Shown here: one piece after another, positions 30,949 through 39,081 of the stretch
Numbering within the stretch: the first letter of the stretch is position 1
Layout: every line of letters begins with the position of its first letter
Origin: Photorhabdus khanii NC19
GTDB taxonomy: Bacteria > Pseudomonadota > Gammaproteobacteria > Enterobacterales > Enterobacteriaceae
Direction of reading: 5' to 3'
Assembly: GCF_000517265.1 (NCBI RefSeq)
Contig: NZ_AYSJ01000013.1
Coordinates: 78,396 to 142,395 of the forward strand
DNA length: 64,000 nt
The notes under the pieces: model-generated
Told to the model about the DNA's origin: nothing
What the model saw: the letters and a program-made list of their open reading frames with translations, nothing else
Databases searched by the model: none
Program-made: the position numbers and the translations under genes

Positions 30949-31019
30949 TTTATGTTCCTTGATTTGGTGATTGTCCTGATAGGTGAAAAGGTAAAATTTT
31001 TTGCGATTGCATCCCTTAT
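30949..31019. other. Short gap before tccC
   Basis: Sequence between the 240-aa gene and tccC. The ribosome site for tccC is CAAGGAACATAAA. The close spacing allows cotranscription from the upstream 240-aa gene or the payload genes. Confidence 0.5.
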
Positions 31020-31742
31020 CTAAACCCCCTTATTTGCATGTTTTAAGCTAGAATAATCGAACGCTCTAATTTCCTCGTTAAAACCTGTCACTTGTTCAAA
31101 AATGAGTTTTGTAATTGAAGACGGTCCCTGTCCTATTGCATTTTTCATTAAAATATTATAGGGGAGAAGAGCCGCTCTATCGGCAGAAGAATAATTTTTA
31201 CATGTATAAATCACTTGTCCCCCTCGTTTTTCTCGTTTATATCCAAAATTGAGAAGACCTAATATTTCTCTCGCTGTAACTACGTGGTAGCTATCTTCGT
31301 GATTCCATAAATTAGCAGGGGCTGCTGTTGACATTAGATGAAAATCTGCATGCCTATGAATACCACCAAGTACCCAACAATCATTTATTACACCAGACCA
31401 TTTGTCTATTACCAGCATATTTCCGTGGGCGTTTTGGTTCCATAAATTTTCATTTATTCCTCGACCGAGCCCAAGTGGCTTAAGCCATTTTTCTTGCCAA
31501 AGATCATTAGCTCGACCAATTAGCATTGGTCCCTTTGATAAAAGGGCCTTACGATAAACTAACCAGCAATACTCTGCCAGATCATTAAGATAATTCTTAT
31601 TCCTTCGATTGTTAGGGAATTCATTGGAAAGACTCTCATGAACAGTATCCTTATCTTGTTCCCATAAGAATGGGTTGTTCTTTTTTCTATAACCTAGTGA
31701 CTCGAGATCGCGTCTTAATGTTAACATTTCATATTTTTTCAT
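31020..31742 (-). CDS. Unknown protein, 240 aa, next to PVC payloads
   Basis: I do not recognise this protein. There is no signal peptide or membrane helix. It has a mixed, basic composition and distinctive segments WVLGGIHRHADFHLMSTAAPANLWNHED and YTCKNYSSADRAALLPYN. Several conserved-looking His/Trp/Cys residues could form an active site, but this is speculation. It lacks the long flexible N terminus seen in the two payload genes upstream. It lies between a CNF-like payload gene and an orphan tccC, both virulence genes. It might be a third effector, a chaperone or an immunity/accessory protein. Confidence 0.6.
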   Translation of the reverse strand: MKKYEMLTLRRDLESLGYRKKNNPFLWEQDKDTVHESLSNEFPNNRRNKNYLNDLAEYCWLVYRKALLSKGPMLIGRANDLWQEKWLKPLGLGRGINENLWNQNAHGNMLVIDKWSGVINDCWVLGGIHRHADFHLMSTAAPANLWNHEDSYHVVTAREILGLLNFGYKREKRGGQVIYTCKNYSSADRAALLPYNILMKNAIGQGPSSITKLIFEQVTGFNEEIRAFDYSSLKHANKGV

Positions 31743-32045
31743 ATTTCATATCAACCATTTATGATAAAAAATTATATTAGACAACACTAATTTCTATAGC
31801 TGGAATTTATGAGTCAATCCAATAGGTAATTCGTTTCCATCAGCTATCAGTGCGGGTTTTTATATTTATCGGTTTCTTAAGTTTTATAAAATAATCAGCA
31901 TGGTAAATATTGCGAGGTATTTTTCTGTGATATCGATGTCGGGAGTTTATGTTCCAACTTATGGGTCGTTAGGTGCTGTACGTTAATATCCTATACGCAA
32001 TGGCTCCAAGTTTTCAATATCAACCAATACCAACCATCTGATTAT
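31743..32045. other. AT-rich spacer between payload gene and the 240-aa gene
   Basis: About 300 bases without a supported gene. No promoter motif or repeat is distinctive. Confidence 0.4.
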
Positions 32046-33008
32046 TTATTGGATATTTTTCTTAGTATATCCAGTAACTTTCATATCTTTGGATATGAAA
32101 GTTTTTGCATTAATTGAAGGTTTGCTGAATAACCCACCAGGTTTAGATTCTATTGCCATGATATTAGGAGCTGCCGCCAGTTTCTGATAGTGAAGTTGCC
32201 ATTGTTTTTCTTCTGGATTAAATTTTAAGAATGCAGAACCATAGGTATTTTTAACAACCTCGCTATTAGCTGTTTCGTGATACCCATAATCGCGGAATTC
32301 CATTGCTGCAACCATACCCATTCCGTGATCAATATCAAGATTATTATATTCGACGTCTTCTTTATCACCTTGTATGTGCCGAACCCGAAGAGTATCTGTA
32401 TTCATTTTATCGATAACAAATGAACATCCACTGAAACCTGGGGTAAATACATGCTGTGGATGACGACTGAGATCGGGTTGTGCCGGGATATCAACATATC
32501 CTCCTTGTGGCACCCAATAAGCCAGGATAGATGTTTTGTTATCCGGCATTTCACCTTGCCAGGTATCGACAATTTTTAATGCGTTGAATGAAGAAGTTGA
32601 ACCTGACGGGGTGACTTGTAGTGCTTTGAACACCAGGTCGCCACCTCCTTTTTTGTTATTTAAAATATCTCTTACTCCTTCTGACATGGCTATTTTTTGC
32701 GGGTTAATTAAATCAGTAATAATGGGTTGTGAAGCCAGTGCACTTTCACTTAATATATCGGCCATTGCTATCGGTCTGGCGATAGATTGGCTTTGTTCCG
32801 GGAGTGATGAAATAAAAGATTGTGCACCTTGTATATCTCGATCATTTCCTGTTCTTAATTTTGGCCCAAAGAGTAAATCCAGTCCCAACCCAAATGGGTT
32901 TCTATATATGTCCTCATCATCTTCGATAGAATTCCCTAACTGCATTGAGTGTTTTTTTTCTCTGTTTTTCGAATGCCTGATATTTTCACTGTATCTGCTG
33001 TGTTCCAT
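32046..33008 (-). CDS. pnf: CNF-like deamidase toxin, probable PVC payload (Pnf family)
   Basis: The 320-aa protein carries a CNF-type catalytic region: PGFSGCSFVIDK with Cys195 and RVRHIQG with His211. These correspond to Cys866 and His881 of E. coli CNF1, which deamidates Rho GTPases. Flanking sequence MGMVAAMEFRDYGYHETANSEVV supports the fold. The spacing Cys-His is 16 here and 15 in CNF1 by memory. The first 50 or so residues are charged and disordered-looking (MEHSRYSENIRHSKNREKKH), as expected for PVC packaging leaders. Position just after pvc16 and the PI-PLC gene also fits a payload. It resembles Pnf of P. asymbiotica PVCs. Target Rho protein and site are inferred. Confidence 0.82.
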   Translation of the reverse strand: MEHSRYSENIRHSKNREKKHSMQLGNSIEDDEDIYRNPFGLGLDLLFGPKLRTGNDRDIQGAQSFISSLPEQSQSIARPIAMADILSESALASQPIITDLINPQKIAMSEGVRDILNNKKGGGDLVFKALQVTPSGSTSSFNALKIVDTWQGEMPDNKTSILAYWVPQGGYVDIPAQPDLSRHPQHVFTPGFSGCSFVIDKMNTDTLRVRHIQGDKEDVEYNNLDIDHGMGMVAAMEFRDYGYHETANSEVVKNTYGSAFLKFNPEEKQWQLHYQKLAAAPNIMAIESKPGGLFSKPSINAKTFISKDMKVTGYTKKNIQ

Positions 33009-33112
33009 ATTACCACCTATTAATTTTTGGCAAGAGGTATGTTAGGCGAGATATTATAGGGCGGGGAAGCGAGTGTATTAGGCTGCCTTTCATACCCAAT
33101 TTTCTTACCTTA

Positions 33113-34165
33113 TTAGTTCGTCCTCATTAGGCGTCGATTATGTGATTCAATCGTCTCTATAAAGCTTGAGGTTGCACTATGAGTGTTACCTATATAATCA
33201 GCACTGATTATTCCAGCATGAGGGATCTTTTCAACCGCATCGGCCAAAACGGTATTATTTCTGGATAGATAACTTTTTACCCCTAAAGTCAATTGCCCAC
33301 GTCCAATAGAAGCCACCGGCATGTTCGTCTGAATAACATTAAGTTGATCTTCAGGCGCAGGGTTTGCATGAAACTCACTCAGGAAATCGGCTGTAGCCCT
33401 TGCGTTCGCTTGATTAGCCCACTTTGTGTGAACTTGTTCTTTGTAGACCCAATGTGACTCAGTTCCGCTATAACCATGCACCATAATCCCGATGTTTTTT
33501 CCTTTACTCAATAAATCAACCGTTGCTTTGCTTAAACTCGGTGTATCATTACTGGTAATAAGATTAGCATGGTGACCGTTGAGTACCTGCTCCAAAAATA
33601 TATCTGAAGCCGGCGTTCCAGAAGCGGTGTTCTTTTTCTTGCCTTCTCCTTTAAATACAAATTTGATGAGATAAAAATTATTGGTATCTTTTGCTGCATG
33701 ATTCAATAATTCCTTAACATCGGCAATGGCATCGCCGGCCGCAATACTGGGGCCATGGAAAAAGCTAAATGAGCCATTTTTGTTCCGCGCTACGCGAATA
33801 TCGAAATATCTCGTCCCCGCTTCTGCCTGTTCTTTCAAACTCCTATTTTGGGTTTTAAATGCAAAGGGGAATACCGCCCCTAAACTACTGGCTGTTCCAT
33901 TTCTTTTTCTGCTGTAGGCATAGGTCCCTGCATCATGGCTACCCAGCATAGCTATCTGAGATAGCTGAGTGTCAGCAGGTAATTCATTATGATTTACGGA
34001 AGTAGGCCCATTTGGATTGATTCCTTCCATGATATGGTCAGCTCCCTTGTCTCTTGGCGCTGCATTGAGTTCTAATTCTAATGAATTGCTTTCATGATTA
34101 GTCATATTCTTTGACTGTGATGAGGGTGTTTTTTGCTTTGTTTTTCCTTTATATTTAAAGCTCAT
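33113..34165 (-). CDS. PI-PLC X-domain-like phosphodiesterase, probable PVC payload
   Basis: A 350-aa protein with a phosphatidylinositol-specific phospholipase C X domain. The catalytic segments are IAMLGSHDAGTYAYS with His77 and Asp78, TRYFDIRV with Asp122 and Arg124, and FSFFHGPS with His137. These match the two-histidine acid-base mechanism of bacterial PI-PLCs. The N-terminal 55 residues are charged and low-complexity, without a Sec signal, consistent with a PVC leader rather than export by Sec. It is the first gene after the PVC structural operon, 213 bases from pvc16. The lipid substrate is inferred; some family members act on other phosphodiesters. Confidence 0.8.
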   Translation of the reverse strand: MSFKYKGKTKQKTPSSQSKNMTNHESNSLELELNAAPRDKGADHIMEGINPNGPTSVNHNELPADTQLSQIAMLGSHDAGTYAYSRKRNGTASSLGAVFPFAFKTQNRSLKEQAEAGTRYFDIRVARNKNGSFSFFHGPSIAAGDAIADVKELLNHAAKDTNNFYLIKFVFKGEGKKKNTASGTPASDIFLEQVLNGHHANLITSNDTPSLSKATVDLLSKGKNIGIMVHGYSGTESHWVYKEQVHTKWANQANARATADFLSEFHANPAPEDQLNVIQTNMPVASIGRGQLTLGVKSYLSRNNTVLADAVEKIPHAGIISADYIGNTHSATSSFIETIESHNRRLMRTN

Positions 34166-34378
34166 ATTATTACCTACCTATTAGTTTGAAGTAAGAAATA
34201 TATTTCAGATAAAAAGTATAGTTATGGATTATCTCTAATTCAATAATTTTATTCTACATCATAATTCTATATGCTTTAACTTGTTGATTTGGTTTGGAAA
34301 TAATTTAATTAATTGCTTTAAATATGCTTCCCAGATCCCTAATAGTGATTTATCATTTTGGTTGAATAAATAACAATC
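34166..34378. other. Spacer between pvc16 and payload genes
   Basis: AT-rich non-coding stretch that separates the structural genes from the cargo genes. It could hold a separate promoter for the payload genes. No hairpin terminator is evident, so read-through from the PVC operon is likely. Confidence 0.4.
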
Positions 34379-35389
34379 TTAAACCTCAATTAATTGATCG
34401 TAATTTTCTTCAGATATAATAATTCCTGTGCCATTTATTTCAATAATTGCACCTTGATTGTTTTTCCACTCCGCAACATTATCTTTTATTTTCTGTAAAT
34501 AAGTTGAGCTGGTCATGCCAGAAACTTCAAGAATAACGTTTTCATTTTCCTGCCCTCCATTCTTATCCATATCGGGTTGGGTTGTCAGACTTACTTTAGC
34601 AAGGGCAAGACGCACATCTTCGGTGCCACCTAAATCTGCACACAATTTATCTGACAGGGCCTGATTTATTTGTGCACTGTCCAAACTTGATTTTTGATCT
34701 ACAGAAGCGGATATTTGGCTGATTGGTTTTACAAAGTCTTTGTTATTTAGTAGTCTTACCGGAGCTGTAATTGAATACAATAAAGAAAGGAGAGGGCGAT
34801 TGCCGAGCGCTTGCCAAAAGTTACCCAAACTATTTAGATTTTCTTGCGGTGGAATAACTCGGGTATATGCTCCAGGAATTTTAGATAATTGACGGTTGTT
34901 GATCAATGCGTTCAAAATACCTGTCATGACTCGCGCAGCCTGATTATCAGGCTTGCTATCCGGGTTAGAACTATCACTTGATGGTTGGATTGGATGCCAA
35001 TAAGTAATTAAATAGTTATAATTAATATTTACCCATCCAGGTAGTAATAGATTATTCTTAGGGTCATAACGTCTTGATTCGGCAGAACGTAATTGTAGAT
35101 CTTCATGTATATCATAAAGAAATACACTTACCGTAGGCTTTGAAGGAATTGAGTTAACTTCTGGTAGATCAAAACGGATATCAATTTTCTGTTCAGGTTT
35201 CTGTTCAGGTTTCTGTTCAGGTTTCTGTTCAGGTTTCTGTTCAGGTTTCTGTTCAGACTTCTGTTCAGACTTCTGTTCAGACTTCTGTTTAGGTTCTTGT
35301 TTAGAAGTGTTTAAACATTTAGATAAAATTTCATCTAATGCTTTATTAACTTCAACAATAGCATTGTTAAGGTTAGTTATATCTGTCAT
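34379..35389 (-). CDS. pvc16: PVC tail terminator/cap protein Pvc16 (DUF4255 family)
   Basis: Pvc16 caps the sheath-tube assembly of the contractile injection system. The 336-aa protein has a DUF4255-type core (PTVSVFLYDIHEDLQLRSAE... NYNYLITYWHP... ARVMTGILNALINNRQL) and the N-terminal helix common to the family. Between them, about residues 29-69, lies a repeated Glu-Gln-Lys-Pro/Ser stretch coded by a 12-base tandem repeat. It follows pvc15 by 24 bases. The assignment by family and position is firm; the repeat is a local oddity. Confidence 0.88.
   Translation of the reverse strand: MTDITNLNNAIVEVNKALDEILSKCLNTSKQEPKQKSEQKSEQKSEQKPEQKPEQKPEQKPEQKPEQKIDIRFDLPEVNSIPSKPTVSVFLYDIHEDLQLRSAESRRYDPKNNLLLPGWVNINYNYLITYWHPIQPSSDSSNPDSKPDNQAARVMTGILNALINNRQLSKIPGAYTRVIPPQENLNSLGNFWQALGNRPLLSLLYSITAPVRLLNNKDFVKPISQISASVDQKSSLDSAQINQALSDKLCADLGGTEDVRLALAKVSLTTQPDMDKNGGQENENVILEVSGMTSSTYLQKIKDNVAEWKNNQGAIIEINGTGIIISEENYDQLIEV
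35186..35297 (-). repeat. 12-bp tandem repeat in pvc16
   Basis: The plus-strand unit CTGTTCAGGTTT occurs about five times in a row and is followed by about three copies of the variant CTGTTCAGACTT, then diverged copies. The repeat encodes KPEQ and KSEQ blocks. The 12-base length keeps the reading frame, so copy-number change would alter linker length without breaking the gene. Confidence 0.85.
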
Positions 35390-35413
35390 ATCGACTCCAA
35401 TCTTATTGAATGT

Positions 35414-37495
35414 TTAAAAAAATAGTCGGCCAGTTTTATTTAATTCAAGCATCACTGCCCGCTCTATATGTTTATTTTCAATCCTTTCACCGTTATCATT
35501 TTCGGCTAATATTGATGATAATAAGGCAATGTTTCTGATATTAGCTCCAGTCAGATCTGTTTGTTTAGACAAATACTCAAAATCAAGTTCGTCTGATAAA
35601 TTGAGTTTTTCAGGCCAGATTGCTTGCCACATCTCTTTGCGTAATACTTCATCGGGGTAAGTAAAATGAGAAATAAAGGTAAAACGGCGATTAAAAGCAC
35701 TGTCTAAATGACTGCGATTATTGGTGGCTAAAATCACTAATCCCGGATAATTTTCCAGTCGTTGTAATAAATAAGAAACTTCAATATTGGCATGTCTATC
35801 CTGAGCATCTTTGGTTTCACTACGTTTGCCGAATAAGGCATCTGCTTCATCGAAAAACAGCACACCGGAATCCGATTCTGCCAGATCGAAAATACGAGAT
35901 ATATTCTTCTCGGTTTCACCGATGTATTTATTCACAACGGTAGAAAGATCTACTTTAATCAGATCAACACCAAGATGCCCGGCAATCACTTCTGCGGCCA
36001 TCGTTTTTCCGGTCCCTGACTCACCATAAAATAGGGCGCTAATACCAGTGCCATAACCTATTTTTTCCTGAAAACCCGCGTTTAATATTTGGTCACGGTA
36101 ATTAATGGCGGCAATGATTTCTTTCAGTTGTTGAGTTAATCCCGCTGAAATTACTAAATCATTAAAATTGCGCTTTGGGGTTATTCGCTGGGCTAATTTA
36201 CCGAAATTTTGTTGAGCGCGGAAACTTAATGCTTTACGCAAATCCGCTTCTTCCAATTGGCCTTCCGGTTGTCGCAGGGCCTGGTATTGATAAGCTTCTG
36301 TAAGAATTAGCGGTAATGTTTCCGGTGTAAATGAAAAACGTTGACATAGCTGAGTAATATCCATTTCCTGAATGACATTATCCGGCAGATTTTCTTTCAA
36401 CATGGCTTGCTTATCCGCCAAAGTAGCGATCGGCATCTCAATTTGCACCATTGGCAGATGTTTAATCCACACTAATGAATCCCCCGGTTCTGCCAAACAA
36501 ACCACTTTCAATTTTGGTTGATTCAACAGGGCGGATAATTCGTTGTGTAATATTTTCTTTTCCTCTGCCAGTAAAGAAAAGTTGCGAATTAATAAGCAGG
36601 CATCGTGTAGTCTGGCTTCTCTTATTACGCCTGTTAGCAGGTCAGATATTGCGGTGGTGTTCTCTTCGTCTGGCAAACGGGCTAAATCGAGGGTTAAGGT
36701 ATTGATGCCATGAAATGCCATAATATTACTCACTGTCAGTTCTCTGGCGCTATCCTGTTTTCCTCTGAGTATCACCAGCGGGCGTATTTCGTCCGTTTCA
36801 TTTAATAATATCTTTTCAAGTGAATGATAAAGAATTTGCGGATACCGAGTGTGTAGGGCAGGGTGACACCAGTAAGCACAAATTATCAAGGGAGGTAGAA
36901 TGACTCGCTGACCTGATAGAAAATGCCAGACTGCATTGTGAGTCAAAAATTGAGTTTGTAGCCAAATGGGTTCCTCTTGGTTATTGAGTCGTAATAAATG
37001 GTGACTAATTAACGGAGTTTGCGGTAAAAAGCTGTTTTGCAGTAATTGCCAATCACTTTGGCGTTGGCTAAATAATTCAATCGCTAAAGCAAAACTGGGC
37101 CACTGTTTTTTACTGTTACCGTGCAGAACAGCAAATAGTGCATGATAACGGCTGTCAAAATGTGGCAATAAACCTAGTAGTAAGACATTACACTCAAATT
37201 CGGTAAGTTCAAAACGCTTTATCAGCAATGATAATGTACCGGAAATAGATTTATTCTCTGTTGCCTCATGATTAATAATATCATTCTGTTTTAACCAATG
37301 GGGAATGCCTAATGGTTTTATCAAACGTTGCTCTATTTCATCTTCGGTCAGTAAAAAACTTTCTGGTAAGGAATCGTACCAATTTCCCTTTTGGTAATAG
37401 TAGCGTTGTAATAGCAGATCAATACGTTCCAAATGAGGATAAATCCAATGTAACTCTGCTGCCATACAGTGGTTATTTGTTAGAGGAAAGTTCAT
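35414..37495 (-). CDS. pvc15: PVC AAA+ ATPase Pvc15
   Basis: The AAA+ ATPase of the PVC, thought to act in assembly or cargo loading. The 693-aa protein ends with one AAA module: Walker A GESGTGKT at residues 491-498, Walker B GVLFFDEADALFG, and the sensor region LVILATNN with arginine finger NRRF. The N-terminal 430 residues are a helical family-specific domain including a second, degenerate-looking segment (PLVILRGKQDSARE). The protein is soluble. It is close to pvc14 (9 bases) and pvc16 (24 bases), hence one operon. Confidence 0.95.
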   Translation of the reverse strand: MNFPLTNNHCMAAELHWIYPHLERIDLLLQRYYYQKGNWYDSLPESFLLTEDEIEQRLIKPLGIPHWLKQNDIINHEATENKSISGTLSLLIKRFELTEFECNVLLLGLLPHFDSRYHALFAVLHGNSKKQWPSFALAIELFSQRQSDWQLLQNSFLPQTPLISHHLLRLNNQEEPIWLQTQFLTHNAVWHFLSGQRVILPPLIICAYWCHPALHTRYPQILYHSLEKILLNETDEIRPLVILRGKQDSARELTVSNIMAFHGINTLTLDLARLPDEENTTAISDLLTGVIREARLHDACLLIRNFSLLAEEKKILHNELSALLNQPKLKVVCLAEPGDSLVWIKHLPMVQIEMPIATLADKQAMLKENLPDNVIQEMDITQLCQRFSFTPETLPLILTEAYQYQALRQPEGQLEEADLRKALSFRAQQNFGKLAQRITPKRNFNDLVISAGLTQQLKEIIAAINYRDQILNAGFQEKIGYGTGISALFYGESGTGKTMAAEVIAGHLGVDLIKVDLSTVVNKYIGETEKNISRIFDLAESDSGVLFFDEADALFGKRSETKDAQDRHANIEVSYLLQRLENYPGLVILATNNRSHLDSAFNRRFTFISHFTYPDEVLRKEMWQAIWPEKLNLSDELDFEYLSKQTDLTGANIRNIALLSSILAENDNGERIENKHIERAVMLELNKTGRLFF

Positions 37496-37504
37496 ATAAA
37501 CCTT

Positions 37505-38938
37505 TTAAATGTTTTGCCAGTCGATCCGTAAAGGGCGATCCAACCAGGGAAGTTTTGCGATATTGAGCGGCCAAGGCCAATCGGTTAATAGCGCATCAAA
37601 TGGCTCATGTTGTACCGTAATTTTGATTTCCTGTTTATCGACCAGCAATTCACCTGGTCGTTGTAAAAATAACTGGCGGGCATCATTGCGGCTTAACTTT
37701 TTCCAACTGGGAAGTTGTCTGATAATCGTGTCCAGCCATTGATCTGCTATCAATCGTGTCTCTGGTTCAACAGGGAATGATTCCGTATCTTCATTGGTCG
37801 TTAGCCCACACAGAACGCGATTTAGTGTTTTTCGTTCTGTTTGTGTTTCTTCGGCTCCCCAAATGAGATAATCGAGGAGATCAACCGCGCTGAACTGGGC
37901 TTGACGATGGATAAATTTTTGCTTTTCAAGCAAACCAAGTCGATTAAACAATGCGGGTAATATTGGCCAAAGAACCAATATCCCCGCATTACTCACCTGA
38001 TATGGCAGGGCTTGTTCAGGTAATAAAGTTGGTTCAGAGTGTGGCTTGTTATTAGGTCGAAGTGGGTTGTGGTTGCTTCCTCCCGTTGTAATAAAGTATT
38101 TCGACAGATATTGGTATTCTTCAATTGACAGATGTTTTTTACATAACTGTGAAATTGGTTTTGTTTGCCAGAATTGTTCCAGCCACTCATTCAGTGGGGA
38201 ATTGTGAGCGATAACTTGACGAAATAACGCAATAATAGGTGCTGTATTAAAAGTACCCTTATTAAGTTCAGTTATGATGCGAGAGATAATTTTTGCATCG
38301 GGTTTAGGTATTTCCTGTGTATTATGCCGTTGTATATATTCCAGTGCATTGAATATCAGTTGTTCGGAGGAGACAAGCTCCTCCTGATGTTGTGGTTTGT
38401 TTATTTTTTCTGATAACTTACGATTAATGGCGGTTAATAAAGCCGGTTGACTGATAGCCAGAAGTTTTTGCAGACTGTGTTCAGATAAGCAGCTTTTTGC
38501 CAATAATAGTGTCCATTCGTTTTGTATCTGAGTTAATTGATTTATAATTTGCTTAATATTGATATCAGTAATTTTACTATTCTTTATTGCCTCCATTGGG
38601 TTTGATGTAGCGTCTTTCTGCTGTAAGTAGTAAATAAAATCTTCGGCATCAGTTTGATTATTTATCTGATATTGGCTCAATGCTTTATTTAAAGCAACAT
38701 TGAGCCGATCAGGGAATAGTGAATTAAAGTCATGTAAATTTATTTCTCCAAGATTCAGGGTTATTGTCTCCAAATAGGTATTCTTATTAATAGTATATTG
38801 ATTAAAACATGAATTGATGAGTTTTTTCATACTGGCTTGATTAAGCAGGGAGCCATGCAATACTTTTTTAGCTGCCTGTTCGTTATGAGCTTCAATAGTA
38901 ATGATAATCCGGTTTAACAGATTTGGCTCCGAGACCAT
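37505..38938 (-). CDS. pvc14: PVC tape-measure protein Pvc14 (CIS_TMP type)
   Basis: A 477-aa contractile-injection tape-measure protein, which sets tube length and may guide assembly. The characteristic start is LLNRIIITIEAHNEQAAKKVL and the middle is helical, with Leu, Gln and Asn. The core family segment NAGILVLWPILPALFNRLGLLEKQKF is present. It ends with a Trp-rich region (LTDWPWPLNIAKLPWLDRPLRIDW). It directly follows pvc12, and no tail fibre gene stands between them. Confidence 0.88.
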   Translation of the reverse strand: MVSEPNLLNRIIITIEAHNEQAAKKVLHGSLLNQASMKKLINSCFNQYTINKNTYLETITLNLGEINLHDFNSLFPDRLNVALNKALSQYQINNQTDAEDFIYYLQQKDATSNPMEAIKNSKITDINIKQIINQLTQIQNEWTLLLAKSCLSEHSLQKLLAISQPALLTAINRKLSEKINKPQHQEELVSSEQLIFNALEYIQRHNTQEIPKPDAKIISRIITELNKGTFNTAPIIALFRQVIAHNSPLNEWLEQFWQTKPISQLCKKHLSIEEYQYLSKYFITTGGSNHNPLRPNNKPHSEPTLLPEQALPYQVSNAGILVLWPILPALFNRLGLLEKQKFIHRQAQFSAVDLLDYLIWGAEETQTERKTLNRVLCGLTTNEDTESFPVEPETRLIADQWLDTIIRQLPSWKKLSRNDARQLFLQRPGELLVDKQEIKITVQHEPFDALLTDWPWPLNIAKLPWLDRPLRIDWQNI

Positions 38939-39081
38939 ATTAATATTTCCTTTTTAATTAAATATGAAGAAATCTGAATATAAAATTTATTATCTACGAA
39001 TAAAATAGCATTATTTATCCTGATGGAACATTGTGATCAATATTATAAATATAAATTAAATCAGTATGTTGTTGGTGATTT

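Noticed and set aside
31020..31742. Cif-family effector
   Set aside because: The position beside a PVC suggested Cif as I recall for P. luminescens TT01, but no Cys-His-Gln Cif catalytic pattern is visible in the 240-aa protein.
32077..32106. Perfect 11-bp hairpin followed by TTTTT on the plus strand
   Set aside because: It lies inside the 3' end of the CNF-like gene and points against the direction of transcription; probably chance or only an antisense stop. It codes for normal sequence of the protein.
35186..35297. 12-base repeats as a CRISPR or origin iteron array
   Set aside because: The repeats are head to tail without spacers and lie in frame in pvc16.
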